Shown: one piece after another, positions 43,092 through 51,139 of the stretch
Position numbering within the stretch: position 1 is the first letter of the stretch
How the letters are laid out: every line of letters starts with the position of its first letter
Assembly: GCA_965249815.1 (NCBI GenBank)
Contig: CBDFMV010000003.1
Span: forward strand, 1,798,001-1,862,000
From: JAJAZB01 sp965249815
GTDB taxonomy: Bacteria > Bacteroidota > Bacteroidia > Cytophagales > Spirosomataceae
Direction of reading: 5' to 3'
Length of the DNA stretch: 64,000 bases
Program-made: the position numbers and the translations under genes
The notes under the pieces: model-generated
Databases searched by the model: none
Told to the model about the DNA's origin: nothing
What the model saw: the letters and a program-made list of their open reading frames with translations, nothing else

Positions 43092-43167
43092 TAAAAACAA
43101 GGCATTCAACGCGGAAAATGAGAACGTAAACGCCTTCTCCATTTTCCACGTTTCATTCCCTGTTTTT
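43092..43167. repeat. imperfect spacer palindrome between transporter and M3 peptidase genes
   Basis: AAAAACAAGGCATTCAACGC at 43092 and following, running to 43124, pairs imperfectly with 43135-43167 (complement AAAAACAGGGAATGAAACGT). The centre AACGCGGAAAATGAGAA / TTCTCCATTTTCCACGTT is the best paired part. Same layout as the other spacer palindromes, with a less regular unit. Confidence 0.65.
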
Positions 43168-43204
43168 CATTCGTTTTTCTTCAAAACTACGCATTCGGGG
43201 CCAT

Positions 43205-44389
43205 TTACTTCTTCAAGGCCCGTTGTACTTTTTCCTCGGCCTGCTCCACCTCGCGCGAAAAGCGCCGGAGTTTCTGCCGCACGGAGCGGACGGCGGCGTT
43301 TTCCTTCGGGCGGGTTTCTTCGGGTTCGCCGAGCAGGAAGCCGAACGCCTTCAGGCCGTCGATGTTGTCGCAGATGACTTTCAGAATCGCCGTCGTGGGC
43401 AGGGCCAGCACCAGCCCCGACAGCCCCCAAAGCTGGCCCATCAGAAAAAACGCCACAATAGCCGCCAGCGGGTTGATGCTCACCTTCGAGCCGACCACGT
43501 AGGGCGTGATGAAGTTGCTTTCGAGCACCTGCACCACCCCGAACACTCCGGCCGTGCCCAGCGCGTACACGGGCGACTCCTTCGTCAGCAGGGCATAAAC
43601 CGTGGCCAGCGATGCCCCCGAAAGAATGCCGATGTACGGCACCAGCAGCAGAAACGCCGCCAGCGTACCGAAAAACGGGGCGTAGTCGATGCCCAGCACC
43701 AGCAACCCCAGCGTGTTGAGCACCGCCACGATGCTGATGACGAGCATCAGCCCGACGATGTACCCCTGCACGACGGTGTAGATTTTGCGGAGCACGGTGT
43801 CGATGCGGACGCGCCGCGCAGGGCCGAAGAATTTGTAGAGAAACTGCCGGAAAAAATCGCGGTACAGCAGCAGGAAAAACACGAACAGCGGAATAATGGA
43901 CACGTTGGCCACGAGCGTAGTGGTGGTAGAAACCAGCCCGGTGAGGTAGCTGCCGCTGTTTTGCAGCAGGTTTTGGCCGTATTTCCGCAGTTCGGTCAGT
44001 TGCTGGGCGCGCTTGATGCCCAGCCGGTCTTCGGCCATGCCCTGGGCGCGGTCGAGGAGGTGGGTCATTTTCGTTTCAAACCGGGGGAACTCACTGACGA
44101 AGTTGCCGAGTTGAATGGAAACCAGCCAGACGAGCGTGCCCAATGCAGCAATGAGCAGAATCAGGCACACGAAAATGGCCCCCACGCGGGGCAACCCCCA
44201 ACGTTCGAGTCGGCGGCAGAGCGGCAGCAGCAACAGCGCCAGCAGAAACGAAAACGCCAGCAACGTGAGGATGTCTTTCATCACGTGCAGCCCGTACACG
44301 AGCAGAAACACCGCCAGCAGCGTGAAAGCGAGGCGCACCACGGCGGGCAGGCGGACTTCGGTGGGGACGTATTTTTCGGGGAGGGGCAT
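43205..44389 (-). CDS. AI-2E family transporter (PerM/TqsA-like)
   Basis: 394-residue membrane protein of the DUF20/AI-2E transporter family. Seven or eight helices are visible, e.g. LAFTLLAVFLLVYGLHVM, LTLLAFSFLLALLLLPL, VGAIFVCLILLIAALGTLVW, VSIIPLFVFFLLLYRDFF and GIDYAPFFGTLAAFLLLVPY. The family segment PFFGTLAAFLLLVPYIGILS and the late stretch LAAIVAFFLMGQLWGLSGLV are typical. The charged tail (PEETRPKENAAVRSVRQKLR) is cytoplasmic. Relatives move autoinducer-2, ions or unknown solutes; the substrate is not predictable. Confidence 0.93.
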   Translation of the reverse strand: MPLPEKYVPTEVRLPAVVRLAFTLLAVFLLVYGLHVMKDILTLLAFSFLLALLLLPLCRRLERWGLPRVGAIFVCLILLIAALGTLVWLVSIQLGNFVSEFPRFETKMTHLLDRAQGMAEDRLGIKRAQQLTELRKYGQNLLQNSGSYLTGLVSTTTTLVANVSIIPLFVFFLLLYRDFFRQFLYKFFGPARRVRIDTVLRKIYTVVQGYIVGLMLVISIVAVLNTLGLLVLGIDYAPFFGTLAAFLLLVPYIGILSGASLATVYALLTKESPVYALGTAGVFGVVQVLESNFITPYVVGSKVSINPLAAIVAFFLMGQLWGLSGLVLALPTTAILKVICDNIDGLKAFGFLLGEPEETRPKENAAVRSVRQKLRRFSREVEQAEEKVQRALKK

Positions 44390-44437
44390 CCGGACAGGGC
44401 TGAGAAGCGTTAGAAAAAAGAAAACCGCCGCATAGTT

Positions 44438-45304
44438 ATGCTAAAAACGAAGATTTTGTTCTGGCTGTTTGCCGTGAAAACCTCGTTGTGCAACTGCCGT
44501 ACCGAGGTCAGCCGTGAAGGCTACCAGGACGCCCGAAATCTGTACCAGGTTACGGAAGCGGGCCGGTTGCCGCCCGCCGTCAACGAGAGTTCGGGGCTGG
44601 CCAAGGTGGAGGGCAAGGAAACCTTCTGGACCCACAACGACGGCGGCGGCAAAGCCGAAATTTACGAGGTGGATTTGAACGGAAAACTGGTTTCGTCGTG
44701 CGAACTGCGGGGCATTCAGAACGTGGACTGGGAAGACCTTTCGCGCGATTCGACCGGCAACCTGCTCATCGGCGACTTCGGCAACAACCAGAACGACCGC
44801 CGCGATTTGCGCATCTACCGCGTCAATTTGCAGGACCCGGCCAAATCGGGGCTGATTCAGTTCCGGTACGGCCAGCAGAGCGAATTCCCGCCTTCGCGCC
44901 GTCGTGACCGGTATTTCGACTGCGAAGCCTTCTTTGCCTTCGGCGACAGCCTGTACCTGTTTTCCAAGAACCGGGGCAGCGACCTCCAGGTGCGGATGTA
45001 CGCGATGCCCAACCGACCCGGCAATTATGTGATCGAACCCAAAACCTCGACCCGCATCGAGCAGCAGGTTACCGCCGCCGACGTGGCCCCCGACGGCAAG
45101 ACCTTCGCCCTGCTTACCTACGGCAAGGTACTGTTTTACCGCATCGAAAACGGGCAGGTCAATTTCAATCACCCGCTGTACTGCCTCAAACTCGCCCGCG
45201 AGCAAACCGAGGGCCTGGCGTTTGTCAACAACACCGACCTGCTCATCAGCAACGAACAGGGCGCGTTGTTTCTGGTGGTGAAGAACCGGGGAGGTCAGAT
45301 GTAA
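44438..45304 (+). CDS. putative propeller-like secreted protein or lipoprotein
   Basis: 288 residues. The N-terminus MLKTKILFWLFAVKTSLCNC looks like a short signal peptide with possible lipobox (TSLC). The rest has repeated strand pairs: LPPAVNESSGLAKVEGKETF, WTHNDGGGKAEIYEVDLNGK, NVDWEDLSRDSTGNLLIGDF, YFDCEAFFAFGDSLYLFSKN, QQVTAADVAPDGKTFALLTY and EQTEGLAFVNNTDLLISNEQ. These E-x-L/F-A-x-x-x-D-x-L-Y rhythms suggest a beta-propeller of the SdiA-regulated/esterase-like type. Function unknown. The last residues (GGQM) and stop are coded by heptamer repeats of the following palindrome. Confidence 0.78.
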   Translation: MLKTKILFWLFAVKTSLCNCRTEVSREGYQDARNLYQVTEAGRLPPAVNESSGLAKVEGKETFWTHNDGGGKAEIYEVDLNGKLVSSCELRGIQNVDWEDLSRDSTGNLLIGDFGNNQNDRRDLRIYRVNLQDPAKSGLIQFRYGQQSEFPPSRRRDRYFDCEAFFAFGDSLYLFSKNRGSDLQVRMYAMPNRPGNYVIEPKTSTRIEQQVTAADVAPDGKTFALLTYGKVLFYRIENGQVNFNHPLYCLKLAREQTEGLAFVNNTDLLISNEQGALFLVVKNRGGQM

Positions 45305-45384
45305 GAAGTGAGAGGTCAGATGTAAAAGGCAATTACTGCGGAAACATCTCACTTCTCACATCTGACCTCTCACTTCTTACATCT
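45297..45384. repeat. heptamer palindrome with 27-bp perfect arms containing the upstream stop codon
   Basis: AGATGTAAGAAGTGAGAGGT at 45297 running to 45323 pairs perfectly with 45358-45384. Units are 7 bp (AGATGTA, AGAAGTG, AGAGGTC). The TAA stop of the upstream gene (45302-45304) lies inside the arm. On the right it ends 17 bp before a -7 box of the response-regulator gene. Confidence 0.9.
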
Positions 45385-45400
45385 CACCAACGAAACGCAT

Positions 45401-45408
45401 TACCTTTG
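45401..45408 (+). promoter_or_regulatory. candidate -7 box of the response-regulator operon
   Basis: TACCTTTG matches TAnnTTTG, 22 bp before the ATG at 45430. No clear -33 TTTG is present; the spacer palindrome occupies that region. Confidence 0.45.
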
Positions 45409-45429
45409 CGTAACCCAATCCCCCTTTTC

Positions 45430-46137
45430 ATGAGCACCGTCACGCCCAATCCCAAAATTCTTTTGGTGGACGACGACCCCGACATTATCGAACTACTCCA
45501 GTACAACCTCGAAAAAGAAGGCTACGCCATCGAATCGGCCCCCGACGGCCGCCGCGCCGTGGAAATAGCCCGCACGTTTCAGCCCGACCTCGTGCTGCTC
45601 GACATCATGATGCCCCAGCAGGACGGCATCGAAACGGGCCGCCAGCTCCGGGCCATTCCCGAACTCAAAAACACGTACATCCTCTTCCTGACGGCCCGTT
45701 CCGAAGAATACTCCGAAGTGGCAGCGTTTGAAGTCGGGGCCGACGACTACATCACCAAGCCCATCAAACCCCGCGCGCTGATGAGCCGCATCAAGGCGCT
45801 GTTTCGCCGCGAAGCCCAGAAATCCGACCCTGGCGACATGGTCGAAATCGCCGATTTGCTCATCAGCCGGAAAAACTACACCGTCACGCGGGGCGAGGAA
45901 GCATCCATCGTGTTGCCCAAAAAAGAATTCGAGCTCTTGTTTTTCCTGGCCCAGACGCCCAACAAGGTTTTCAGCCGCGAAGAACTGCTCCAGCGCATCT
46001 GGGGGGCCGACATCTACGTGCTCGAACGCACCGTGGACGTCCACATCCGTAAACTCCGCGAGAAAATCGGCGACGGCTACATCAAAACCCTCAAAGGCGT
46101 CGGGTACATGCTCGACGCTGAGACCAATGACCAGTGA
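45430..46137 (+). CDS. OmpR/PhoB-family response regulator
   Basis: 235 residues from ATG 45430. Receiver domain: acidic pocket KILLVDDDPDIIEL, phosphoacceptor Asp in PDLVLLDIMMPQQDG, Thr in ILFLTARSEE and Lys in YITKPIKPR. Winged-helix DNA-binding domain from residue ~135: VLPKKEFELLFFLAQTPNKV, FSREELLQRIWGADIYVLER, TVDVHIRKLREKIGDGYIKT and LKGVGYML. Paired with the histidine kinase 68 bp downstream. By family knowledge a PhoB-like regulator for phosphate or envelope stress. The last codons (NDQ) are part of a heptamer palindrome. Confidence 0.96.
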   Translation: MSTVTPNPKILLVDDDPDIIELLQYNLEKEGYAIESAPDGRRAVEIARTFQPDLVLLDIMMPQQDGIETGRQLRAIPELKNTYILFLTARSEEYSEVAAFEVGADDYITKPIKPRALMSRIKALFRREAQKSDPGDMVEIADLLISRKNYTVTRGEEASIVLPKKEFELLFFLAQTPNKVFSREELLQRIWGADIYVLERTVDVHIRKLREKIGDGYIKTLKGVGYMLDAETNDQ

Positions 46138-46199
46138 CCAGTAACCAGTGACCAATTGATGAATTTTCATTGGTCACTGGTCATTGGTCATTGGTCACT
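46123..46199. repeat. heptamer palindrome between response regulator and kinase genes
   Basis: Left units AATGACC, AGTGACC, AGTAACC, AGTGACC; right units CATTGGT, CACTGGT, CATTGGT, CATTGGT, CACTG. The response-regulator stop TGA (46135-46137) is within the left arm; the kinase ATG follows the right arm by 6 bp. The unit is the same as in the palindrome that carries the four-helix-bundle gene at 60932-61368, but here the loop is only a few bases. Confidence 0.88.
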
Positions 46200-46205
46200 G
46201 AAAAA

Positions 46206-47246
46206 ATGTCCCCCCTCAATCCCAAAGTCATCTCCCTGTTCCTGGCCGTGCTGGTGGCGGTCATCACGACCACCTTCGTAGGGTTCGTGCCGGGCGCGAC
46301 TGGGTTCCTGCTCTTCGTGACGGCCACGGCGTCGTTTCTGACTACGCTGCTGCTCGTTTTTTACGTGCTCGACTACCTGATTTTCGAGGAAATCAACAAA
46401 ATCTACGCGTCCATTCAGCGGCTGAAAATCAAGGATTTCAACATTTCGCGCCGCAAACTCACTCAGAACGCCAACCCGCTTAAGAAGCTCAACAACGAGA
46501 TTTTCGTGTACGTGGCCAAAAAGCAGCGGGAAATCGACGAGTTAAAACGCCTCGAGCAGTTCCGCCGCGAGTTCCTCGCCGACGTGTCGCACGAGCTGAA
46601 AACGCCCATTTTTGCCGCCCAGGGGTTCGTTCACACCCTGCTCGACGGGGCGATTGACGACCTCGCCGTGCGCGATAAATTCCTGGCCAAAGCCGCCCGT
46701 AGCCTCGACGGCCTCGACGCCCTCGTGCGTGATTTGCTGACGCTTTCGCAGATGGAAACCGGCGAAATCAAGATGAACCGCGAGCGCATCGACCTCGCCG
46801 CCCTCACCCAGGACGTGTTCGAGCAACTCGAACCCCAGGCCGCCAGGCGAAACGTGAACCTCCAGTGGCAGGCCCCCCAACCGCACGTCTGGGTGCGCGC
46901 CGACGCGTACCGGATGAGCCAGGTCATGACCAACCTCGTGGAAAATGCCATCAAGTACGGCCATGAAAACAGCAAAGTACAGGTGACCTTTGAAGACGAT
47001 AAAAAGGAATGGCTCGTTTCGGTGAAAGACAACGGGCCGGGTATTCCGCCCGAACACCTGAACCGCATTTTCGAGCGGTTTTACCGCATCGAAAAAAGCC
47101 GCTCGAAAGACAAAGGCGGCACGGGCCTCGGCCTGGCCATCGTCAAGCACATCGTCGGTGCCCACAAATCGAAAATCACGGTGATGAGCCGCGTGGAAAA
47201 AGGGACAACGTTTAGTTTTAAACTCGATAAAGCGGATGCAATGTGA
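46206..47246 (+). CDS. sensor histidine kinase (PhoR-like)
   Basis: 346 residues from ATG 46206. Two N-terminal membrane helices (VISLFLAVLVAVITTTFVGF and GFLLFVTATASFLTTLLLVF) are followed by a short linker without a PAS domain. HisKA: FLADVSHELKTPIFAAQGFV with the phospho-His. HATPase: N-box VMTNLVENAIKYG, G1 VSVKDNGPGIPPEHLNRIF, F-box RFYRIEKSRS and G2 GGTGLGLAIVKHIV. All motifs are intact, so it should phosphorylate the upstream regulator. The short extracellular loop suggests sensing within the membrane. It directly precedes murC-ftsQ-ftsA-ftsZ. Confidence 0.95.
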   Translation: MSPLNPKVISLFLAVLVAVITTTFVGFVPGATGFLLFVTATASFLTTLLLVFYVLDYLIFEEINKIYASIQRLKIKDFNISRRKLTQNANPLKKLNNEIFVYVAKKQREIDELKRLEQFRREFLADVSHELKTPIFAAQGFVHTLLDGAIDDLAVRDKFLAKAARSLDGLDALVRDLLTLSQMETGEIKMNRERIDLAALTQDVFEQLEPQAARRNVNLQWQAPQPHVWVRADAYRMSQVMTNLVENAIKYGHENSKVQVTFEDDKKEWLVSVKDNGPGIPPEHLNRIFERFYRIEKSRSKDKGGTGLGLAIVKHIVGAHKSKITVMSRVEKGTTFSFKLDKADAM

Positions 47247-47323
47247 CAAGGTGTGAACGCGACAATGTGCGAATTTCCAAGGTATGCATTGTCACATTGC
47301 CACATTCGCGCATTATTACATTG
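47238..47323. repeat. octamer palindrome between kinase and murC genes
   Basis: 8-bp rhythm: CATTGTCA, CATTGCCA, CATTCGCG, CATTATTA, CATTG on the right and ATGTGACA, AGGTGTGA, ACGCGACA, ATGTGCGA on the left. The kinase stop TGA (47244-47246) lies in the first unit and the right arm runs to 3 bp before the murC ATG. Confidence 0.82.
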
Positions 47324-47325
47324 AT

Positions 47326-48720
47326 ATGAATTTCAGTCAGTTACGAAACATCTACTTCCTCGGCATCGGCGGCATTGGCATGAGCGCCATCGCGCGGTGG
47401 TTCAACGTCAACGGTTACCGCGTGGCGGGCTACGACCGCACGCCCACGACGCTGACCGACGCCCTGCAAGCCGAAGGCATCGCCATTCACTTCGACGACG
47501 ACGTCCGGCAGATTCCCGTTGAATTTCTCCAGCACAAAGACGCCACCCTCGTGGTGCGCACGCCCGCCGTGCCCGCCGACCACGCCGAGTGGAATTTCCT
47601 GGAAAAAGAGGATTTCCGTATCATGAAGCGGTCGCAGGTGCTGGGGTTGCTGGCCGAGCGCATGTTTCTCATCGCCGTGGCGGGTACGCACGGCAAAACC
47701 ACGACCTCCTCGATGGTGGCCCATGTGCTGCGCCACGCCGGGCGCAACTGCGCGGCCTTCCTCGGTGGCATCACGCAGAATTACGGCACCAATTTCCTGC
47801 TCAACGACGAAACCGACGACCTGACGAAGGTGCTCTGCGTGGTGGAGGCCGACGAGTTCGACCGCTCGTTTCTGACGCTGTTTCCCGACGTCGCCATCGT
47901 CACCTCGACCGACGCCGACCACCTCGACATTTACGGCGACGGCGCCCACGTGCTCGAATCGTTCGGGAAATTTGTGGGCCAAATCAAGCCTGACGGGCAG
48001 CTTTTCATGCGAAAAGGACTTTCGCTGGCGGAAAAAACAAGTGCGACGGTTCATGAATACGGCCTCAACGAAGGCGAGTTTCGGGCGGAGAACGTCCGCA
48101 TCGCCGACGCCCGGTTCGTCTTCGACGTTGCGCACCCCGGCGGGGTTTGCGGAGGCGTAGCGCTGCAGATTCCCGGTTTTCACAACGCCGAAAACGCCAC
48201 CGCCGCCTTTGCCGCCTGCCAGGCGGTGGGCCTATCGCCCGACGAAATCCGCGACGGCCTGAACACGTACCTCGGCGTGAAGCGGCGCTTCGAGTACCAC
48301 GTCCGGCGGCCCGACGTGGTGTACATCGACGATTACGCCCACCATCCCACCGAAATCGAAGCCTTTCTGACGTCCGTCCGGGCGCTGTACCCGTGCCGAC
48401 GGGTGACGGCGATTTTCCAGCCCCACCTGTTCAGTCGTACGCGCGATTTCCTCGACGGTTTCGCCGAAGCCCTCGGTTTGGCCGACGAACTGGTGCTGCT
48501 CGACATCTACCCGGCGCGTGAATTACCTATTCCGGGGGTTACTTCAGAACTTTTGCTTGACAAAGTCCGGATTTCTGACAAATTTTTGCAAAAAAAAGCT
48601 CAGGTTCTCGATTGGCTGCGTCTGCGCCCCCTCGACGTACTCGTTACCATCGGCGCGGGCGACATCGACCAACTCGTCGGACCCATTCGGGCGTTGTTGA
48701 CTGACCGAAATCCTGCCTGA
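47326..48720 (+). CDS. murC: UDP-N-acetylmuramate--L-alanine ligase
   Basis: 464 residues from ATG 47326. Adds L-Ala to UDP-MurNAc, the first peptide step of peptidoglycan synthesis. N-terminal Rossmann domain IYFLGIGGIGMSAIARWFNV; ATP-binding loop IAVAGTHGKTTTSSMVAHVL; CVVEADEFDRSFLTLFPDVA; STDADHLDIYGDG; central His region GFHNAENATAAFAACQAVGL; VKRRFEYHVRR; and C-terminal YIDDYAHHPTEIEAFLTSVR with IFQPHLFSRTRDF. The full H-H-P and Q-P-H-x-x-S/T-R set supports MurC over Mpl. First gene of the cell-division cluster here; murG is not directly upstream. Confidence 0.94.
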   Translation: MNFSQLRNIYFLGIGGIGMSAIARWFNVNGYRVAGYDRTPTTLTDALQAEGIAIHFDDDVRQIPVEFLQHKDATLVVRTPAVPADHAEWNFLEKEDFRIMKRSQVLGLLAERMFLIAVAGTHGKTTTSSMVAHVLRHAGRNCAAFLGGITQNYGTNFLLNDETDDLTKVLCVVEADEFDRSFLTLFPDVAIVTSTDADHLDIYGDGAHVLESFGKFVGQIKPDGQLFMRKGLSLAEKTSATVHEYGLNEGEFRAENVRIADARFVFDVAHPGGVCGGVALQIPGFHNAENATAAFAACQAVGLSPDEIRDGLNTYLGVKRRFEYHVRRPDVVYIDDYAHHPTEIEAFLTSVRALYPCRRVTAIFQPHLFSRTRDFLDGFAEALGLADELVLLDIYPARELPIPGVTSELLLDKVRISDKFLQKKAQVLDWLRLRPLDVLVTIGAGDIDQLVGPIRALLTDRNPA

Positions 48721-48801
48721 TTTTCATCCCGCCCACCCGAAACGGGTAATTTTTTCGCACCAGAAAGGAAATTGTTTCAAATATTTTGAACACGTTGCGG
48801 G

Positions 48802-49587
48802 ATGTTTTCTACTTTTAAGTGGAAGAAAGCAATTTGGGTCAGTTTGGTGGTGTTGGGCAGCGTTGGATTGCTCGCTGCGGTGGAGCAACGGTACGAGGCC
48901 CGGCGGTGCCAGCGCGTGGAGGTGCGCATCGACGGAGGGCGCCCCGAACACGGGTTTATCACCGCCGCCGACGTGCGGCGGCTGGTCGCCGACGGTGGGC
49001 CGGTGGTGGGTCGGCGCCTCGATCAACTCGACCTGAAGGCCCTCGAAGCGCGGGTGCGTTCCAATGGCCTGGTGCGCGAATGCCAGGTGGCCGCCGACCT
49101 GGGCGGTACGCTGAACGTGCGCGTGTGGCAGCACCGGCCCATCGCCCGGCTCGTGGAGCGGCACGGCGTAGGCAGCAACGCCGACGGGTACCTGAACGCC
49201 GAAGGCGAGTTGTTGCCGCTGTCGGAGCACTACACGGCACGGGTCTTGCTGGTAGCGGGAGTTTATTTCGAGCGGCTGCCCAACCTGACCGCCCCGCGCC
49301 ACGCCGCCCTGCGGACGTTGCTGCGGTTTATCACCGCCGACCCGTTCTGGAACGCGCAGGTTGCCCAGGTGGTGGTGGAACGCAACGGCGAAGTGACGCT
49401 GGTGCCGCAGGTAGGGAATCACCAGATTGAATTCGGTCTGCCAACGGAGCCAGAGGCAAAATTTCGGAAACTGAAGATTTTTTATACCCAAATTCTGCCC
49501 GTGAAGGGCTGGGACGCTTACCAGCGAGTGAGCGTCAAATTTAAAAACCAACTTGTGTGTGTACCGCCAAACCCGCCAAATCCATGA
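48802..49587 (+). CDS. ftsQ: cell-division protein FtsQ/DivIB-like
   Basis: 261 residues. Short cytoplasmic start, one membrane helix (AIWVSLVVLGSVGLLAAVEQ), then a periplasmic POTRA-like region (CQRVEVRIDGGRPEHGFITA, LDLKALEARVRSNGLVRECQ, LNVRVWQHRPIARLVERHG) and a beta domain (GYLNAEGELLPLSEHYTARV, NHQIEFGLPTEPEAKFRKLK). Sequence conservation in Bacteroidota FtsQ is low, so the assignment rests on topology, the V-x-x-W-x-x-R-P-x-A-R motif and position between murC and ftsA. It links the divisome in the periplasm. Confidence 0.88.
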   Translation: MFSTFKWKKAIWVSLVVLGSVGLLAAVEQRYEARRCQRVEVRIDGGRPEHGFITAADVRRLVADGGPVVGRRLDQLDLKALEARVRSNGLVRECQVAADLGGTLNVRVWQHRPIARLVERHGVGSNADGYLNAEGELLPLSEHYTARVLLVAGVYFERLPNLTAPRHAALRTLLRFITADPFWNAQVAQVVVERNGEVTLVPQVGNHQIEFGLPTEPEAKFRKLKIFYTQILPVKGWDAYQRVSVKFKNQLVCVPPNPPNP

Positions 49588-49701
49588 AACGACCTACCTA
49601 AACCACACCCCGTCATGATTCACTGGAAGCAAACACATCAGAAAACTTAACCGGAGGTCACTCAACCGGCTCGTGCCCGGTTGGTAACTCTTTGCCCACT
49701 T

Positions 49702-51042
49702 ATGGATGAGAAAGTTGTTGTCGGATTAGACATCGGGAGCACCAAAGTGTGCGCCGTTGTTGGGCGTATGAATTCACAAGGCACCCTCGACGTGCTGGGT
49801 TTGGGAAAAGCCGACTCGACCGGCGTAACCAAAGGCATGGTGCTGAACGTCAACCGAACCATCGAGGCCGTAAACCAGGCGGTGGAAAAGGCGGGCAACC
49901 AGTCGAACTACGACATCGGGTCGGTCATTGTCGGCATCGCCGGGCAAAACATCCAGTGCCTTCGCAAGCGGGGCAGCCTTACCCGCGACACCAGCGGGAG
50001 CGAGGTACTGGTGACCGACATCGAGCGGCTTTCCAATGACATTCTCCGCGACCCCATCGCGCCCGGTAACTCGGTGCTGCACGTGCTGCCGCAGGAGTAT
50101 ACCGTGGATAATTACGACAACATTTATGACCCCGTCGGCATGACCGGTATGCGGCTGCAGGCAGGATTTCAGGTCATTACGTCGCCAACACCCGCCATCG
50201 ACAACACGCGCAAGTGCGTCGAGCGGGCGCGGTTCGGCCTTGAACTCGACGACCTCGTGCTATCGCCCCTGGCCGCCGCAATGGCCACCCTCACCGATGA
50301 CGAAAAGGAAGCGGGCGTGGCCCTGGTCGACGTGGGCGGCGGCACGACGGACGTAGTGGTTTACCACAAAAACATCGTCCGGCACGTAGCCATTCTCCCC
50401 TTCGCGGGCAGTGTCATCACCGCCGACGTTCAGCAGGGGTGCAACGTGCTGCCCAACCAGGCCGAACTTCTCAAAATTAAATACGGCACGGCGCTCCAGA
50501 CCGGCGTGGGCCTGCACGAGGTGGTGTCGGTGCCCGGCATGATGGGCCGGTCGCCGAAGGACGTTTCGCGCAAAAACCTCGTCATCATCATCGAGCAACG
50601 GCTGAAGGAAATCGCCGCGCTCGTCTGCGCCGAACTCGTCCGGTCGGGCTACGACAAAAAACTCAGCGCTGGCATCGTGCTGACGGGCGGCACGGCGCAG
50701 TTTGAGCACATCGACACGCTGTTTGCCCAGGTCAGCGGGAAAGACGTGCGCATCGGGTCGCCCAACCAGCATTTCGGCAAAGGTAAACTCGACGTCGCCG
50801 AAAACCCCATGTACGCCACCGCCGTCGGGCTGGTGTGGCGCGGCTTCCGCGCCCTCGACGACCGCGAGGACGAATATCGCAAGGCTACGCCGCTGGCTGA
50901 TGTTCACAGCCTGAATGGCAATGGCACCCGGCCCAAGAACACGGATCCCAAGCCCGTAGCGCCACCCCGGACCCGGCGGTTTTTCGACCTCATCAAGGGT
51001 GTCCTCAACGACGACATCGGCGACAAAGACAGCTACCAGTAG
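49702..51042 (+). CDS. ftsA: cell-division protein FtsA
   Basis: 446 residues from ATG 49702. Actin-like ATPase that tethers FtsZ to the membrane. Motifs: VVVGLDIGSTKVCAVVGRMN (phosphate 1), KGMVLNVNRTIEAVNQAVEK, IGSVIVGIAGQNIQCL, YDPVGMTGMRLQAGFQVITS (1C domain end), GVALVDVGGGTTDVVVYHKN (phosphate 2) and IVLTGGTAQFEHIDTLFAQV (adenosine). The C-terminus RTRRFFDLIKGVLNDD is an amphipathic membrane-targeting helix. Stop TAG is the first triplet of a heptamer palindrome leading to ftsZ. Confidence 0.97.
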   Translation: MDEKVVVGLDIGSTKVCAVVGRMNSQGTLDVLGLGKADSTGVTKGMVLNVNRTIEAVNQAVEKAGNQSNYDIGSVIVGIAGQNIQCLRKRGSLTRDTSGSEVLVTDIERLSNDILRDPIAPGNSVLHVLPQEYTVDNYDNIYDPVGMTGMRLQAGFQVITSPTPAIDNTRKCVERARFGLELDDLVLSPLAAAMATLTDDEKEAGVALVDVGGGTTDVVVYHKNIVRHVAILPFAGSVITADVQQGCNVLPNQAELLKIKYGTALQTGVGLHEVVSVPGMMGRSPKDVSRKNLVIIIEQRLKEIAALVCAELVRSGYDKKLSAGIVLTGGTAQFEHIDTLFAQVSGKDVRIGSPNQHFGKGKLDVAENPMYATAVGLVWRGFRALDDREDEYRKATPLADVHSLNGNGTRPKNTDPKPVAPPRTRRFFDLIKGVLNDDIGDKDSYQ

Positions 51043-51127
51043 AGAGAAGAGGGTAGAGAGCAGAGAGAAAAGATGAATTCAACAAACTCTTTTCTCTCTA
51101 CTATTTTCTCTTTTCTTTTCCCTCTTA
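51040..51127. repeat. heptamer palindrome between ftsA and ftsZ, anchored on the ftsA stop
   Basis: From the ftsA TAG: TAGAGAG, AAGAGGG, TAGAGAG, CAGAGAG; right arm CTCTTTT, CTCTCTA, CTATTTT, CTCTTTT. All units are 7 bp. The right arm ends 12 bp before the ftsZ ATG, so the structure lies in the ftsA-ftsZ intercistronic RNA and may set the relative expression of the two. Confidence 0.85.
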
Positions 51128-51139
51128 CCATTCTTTTCC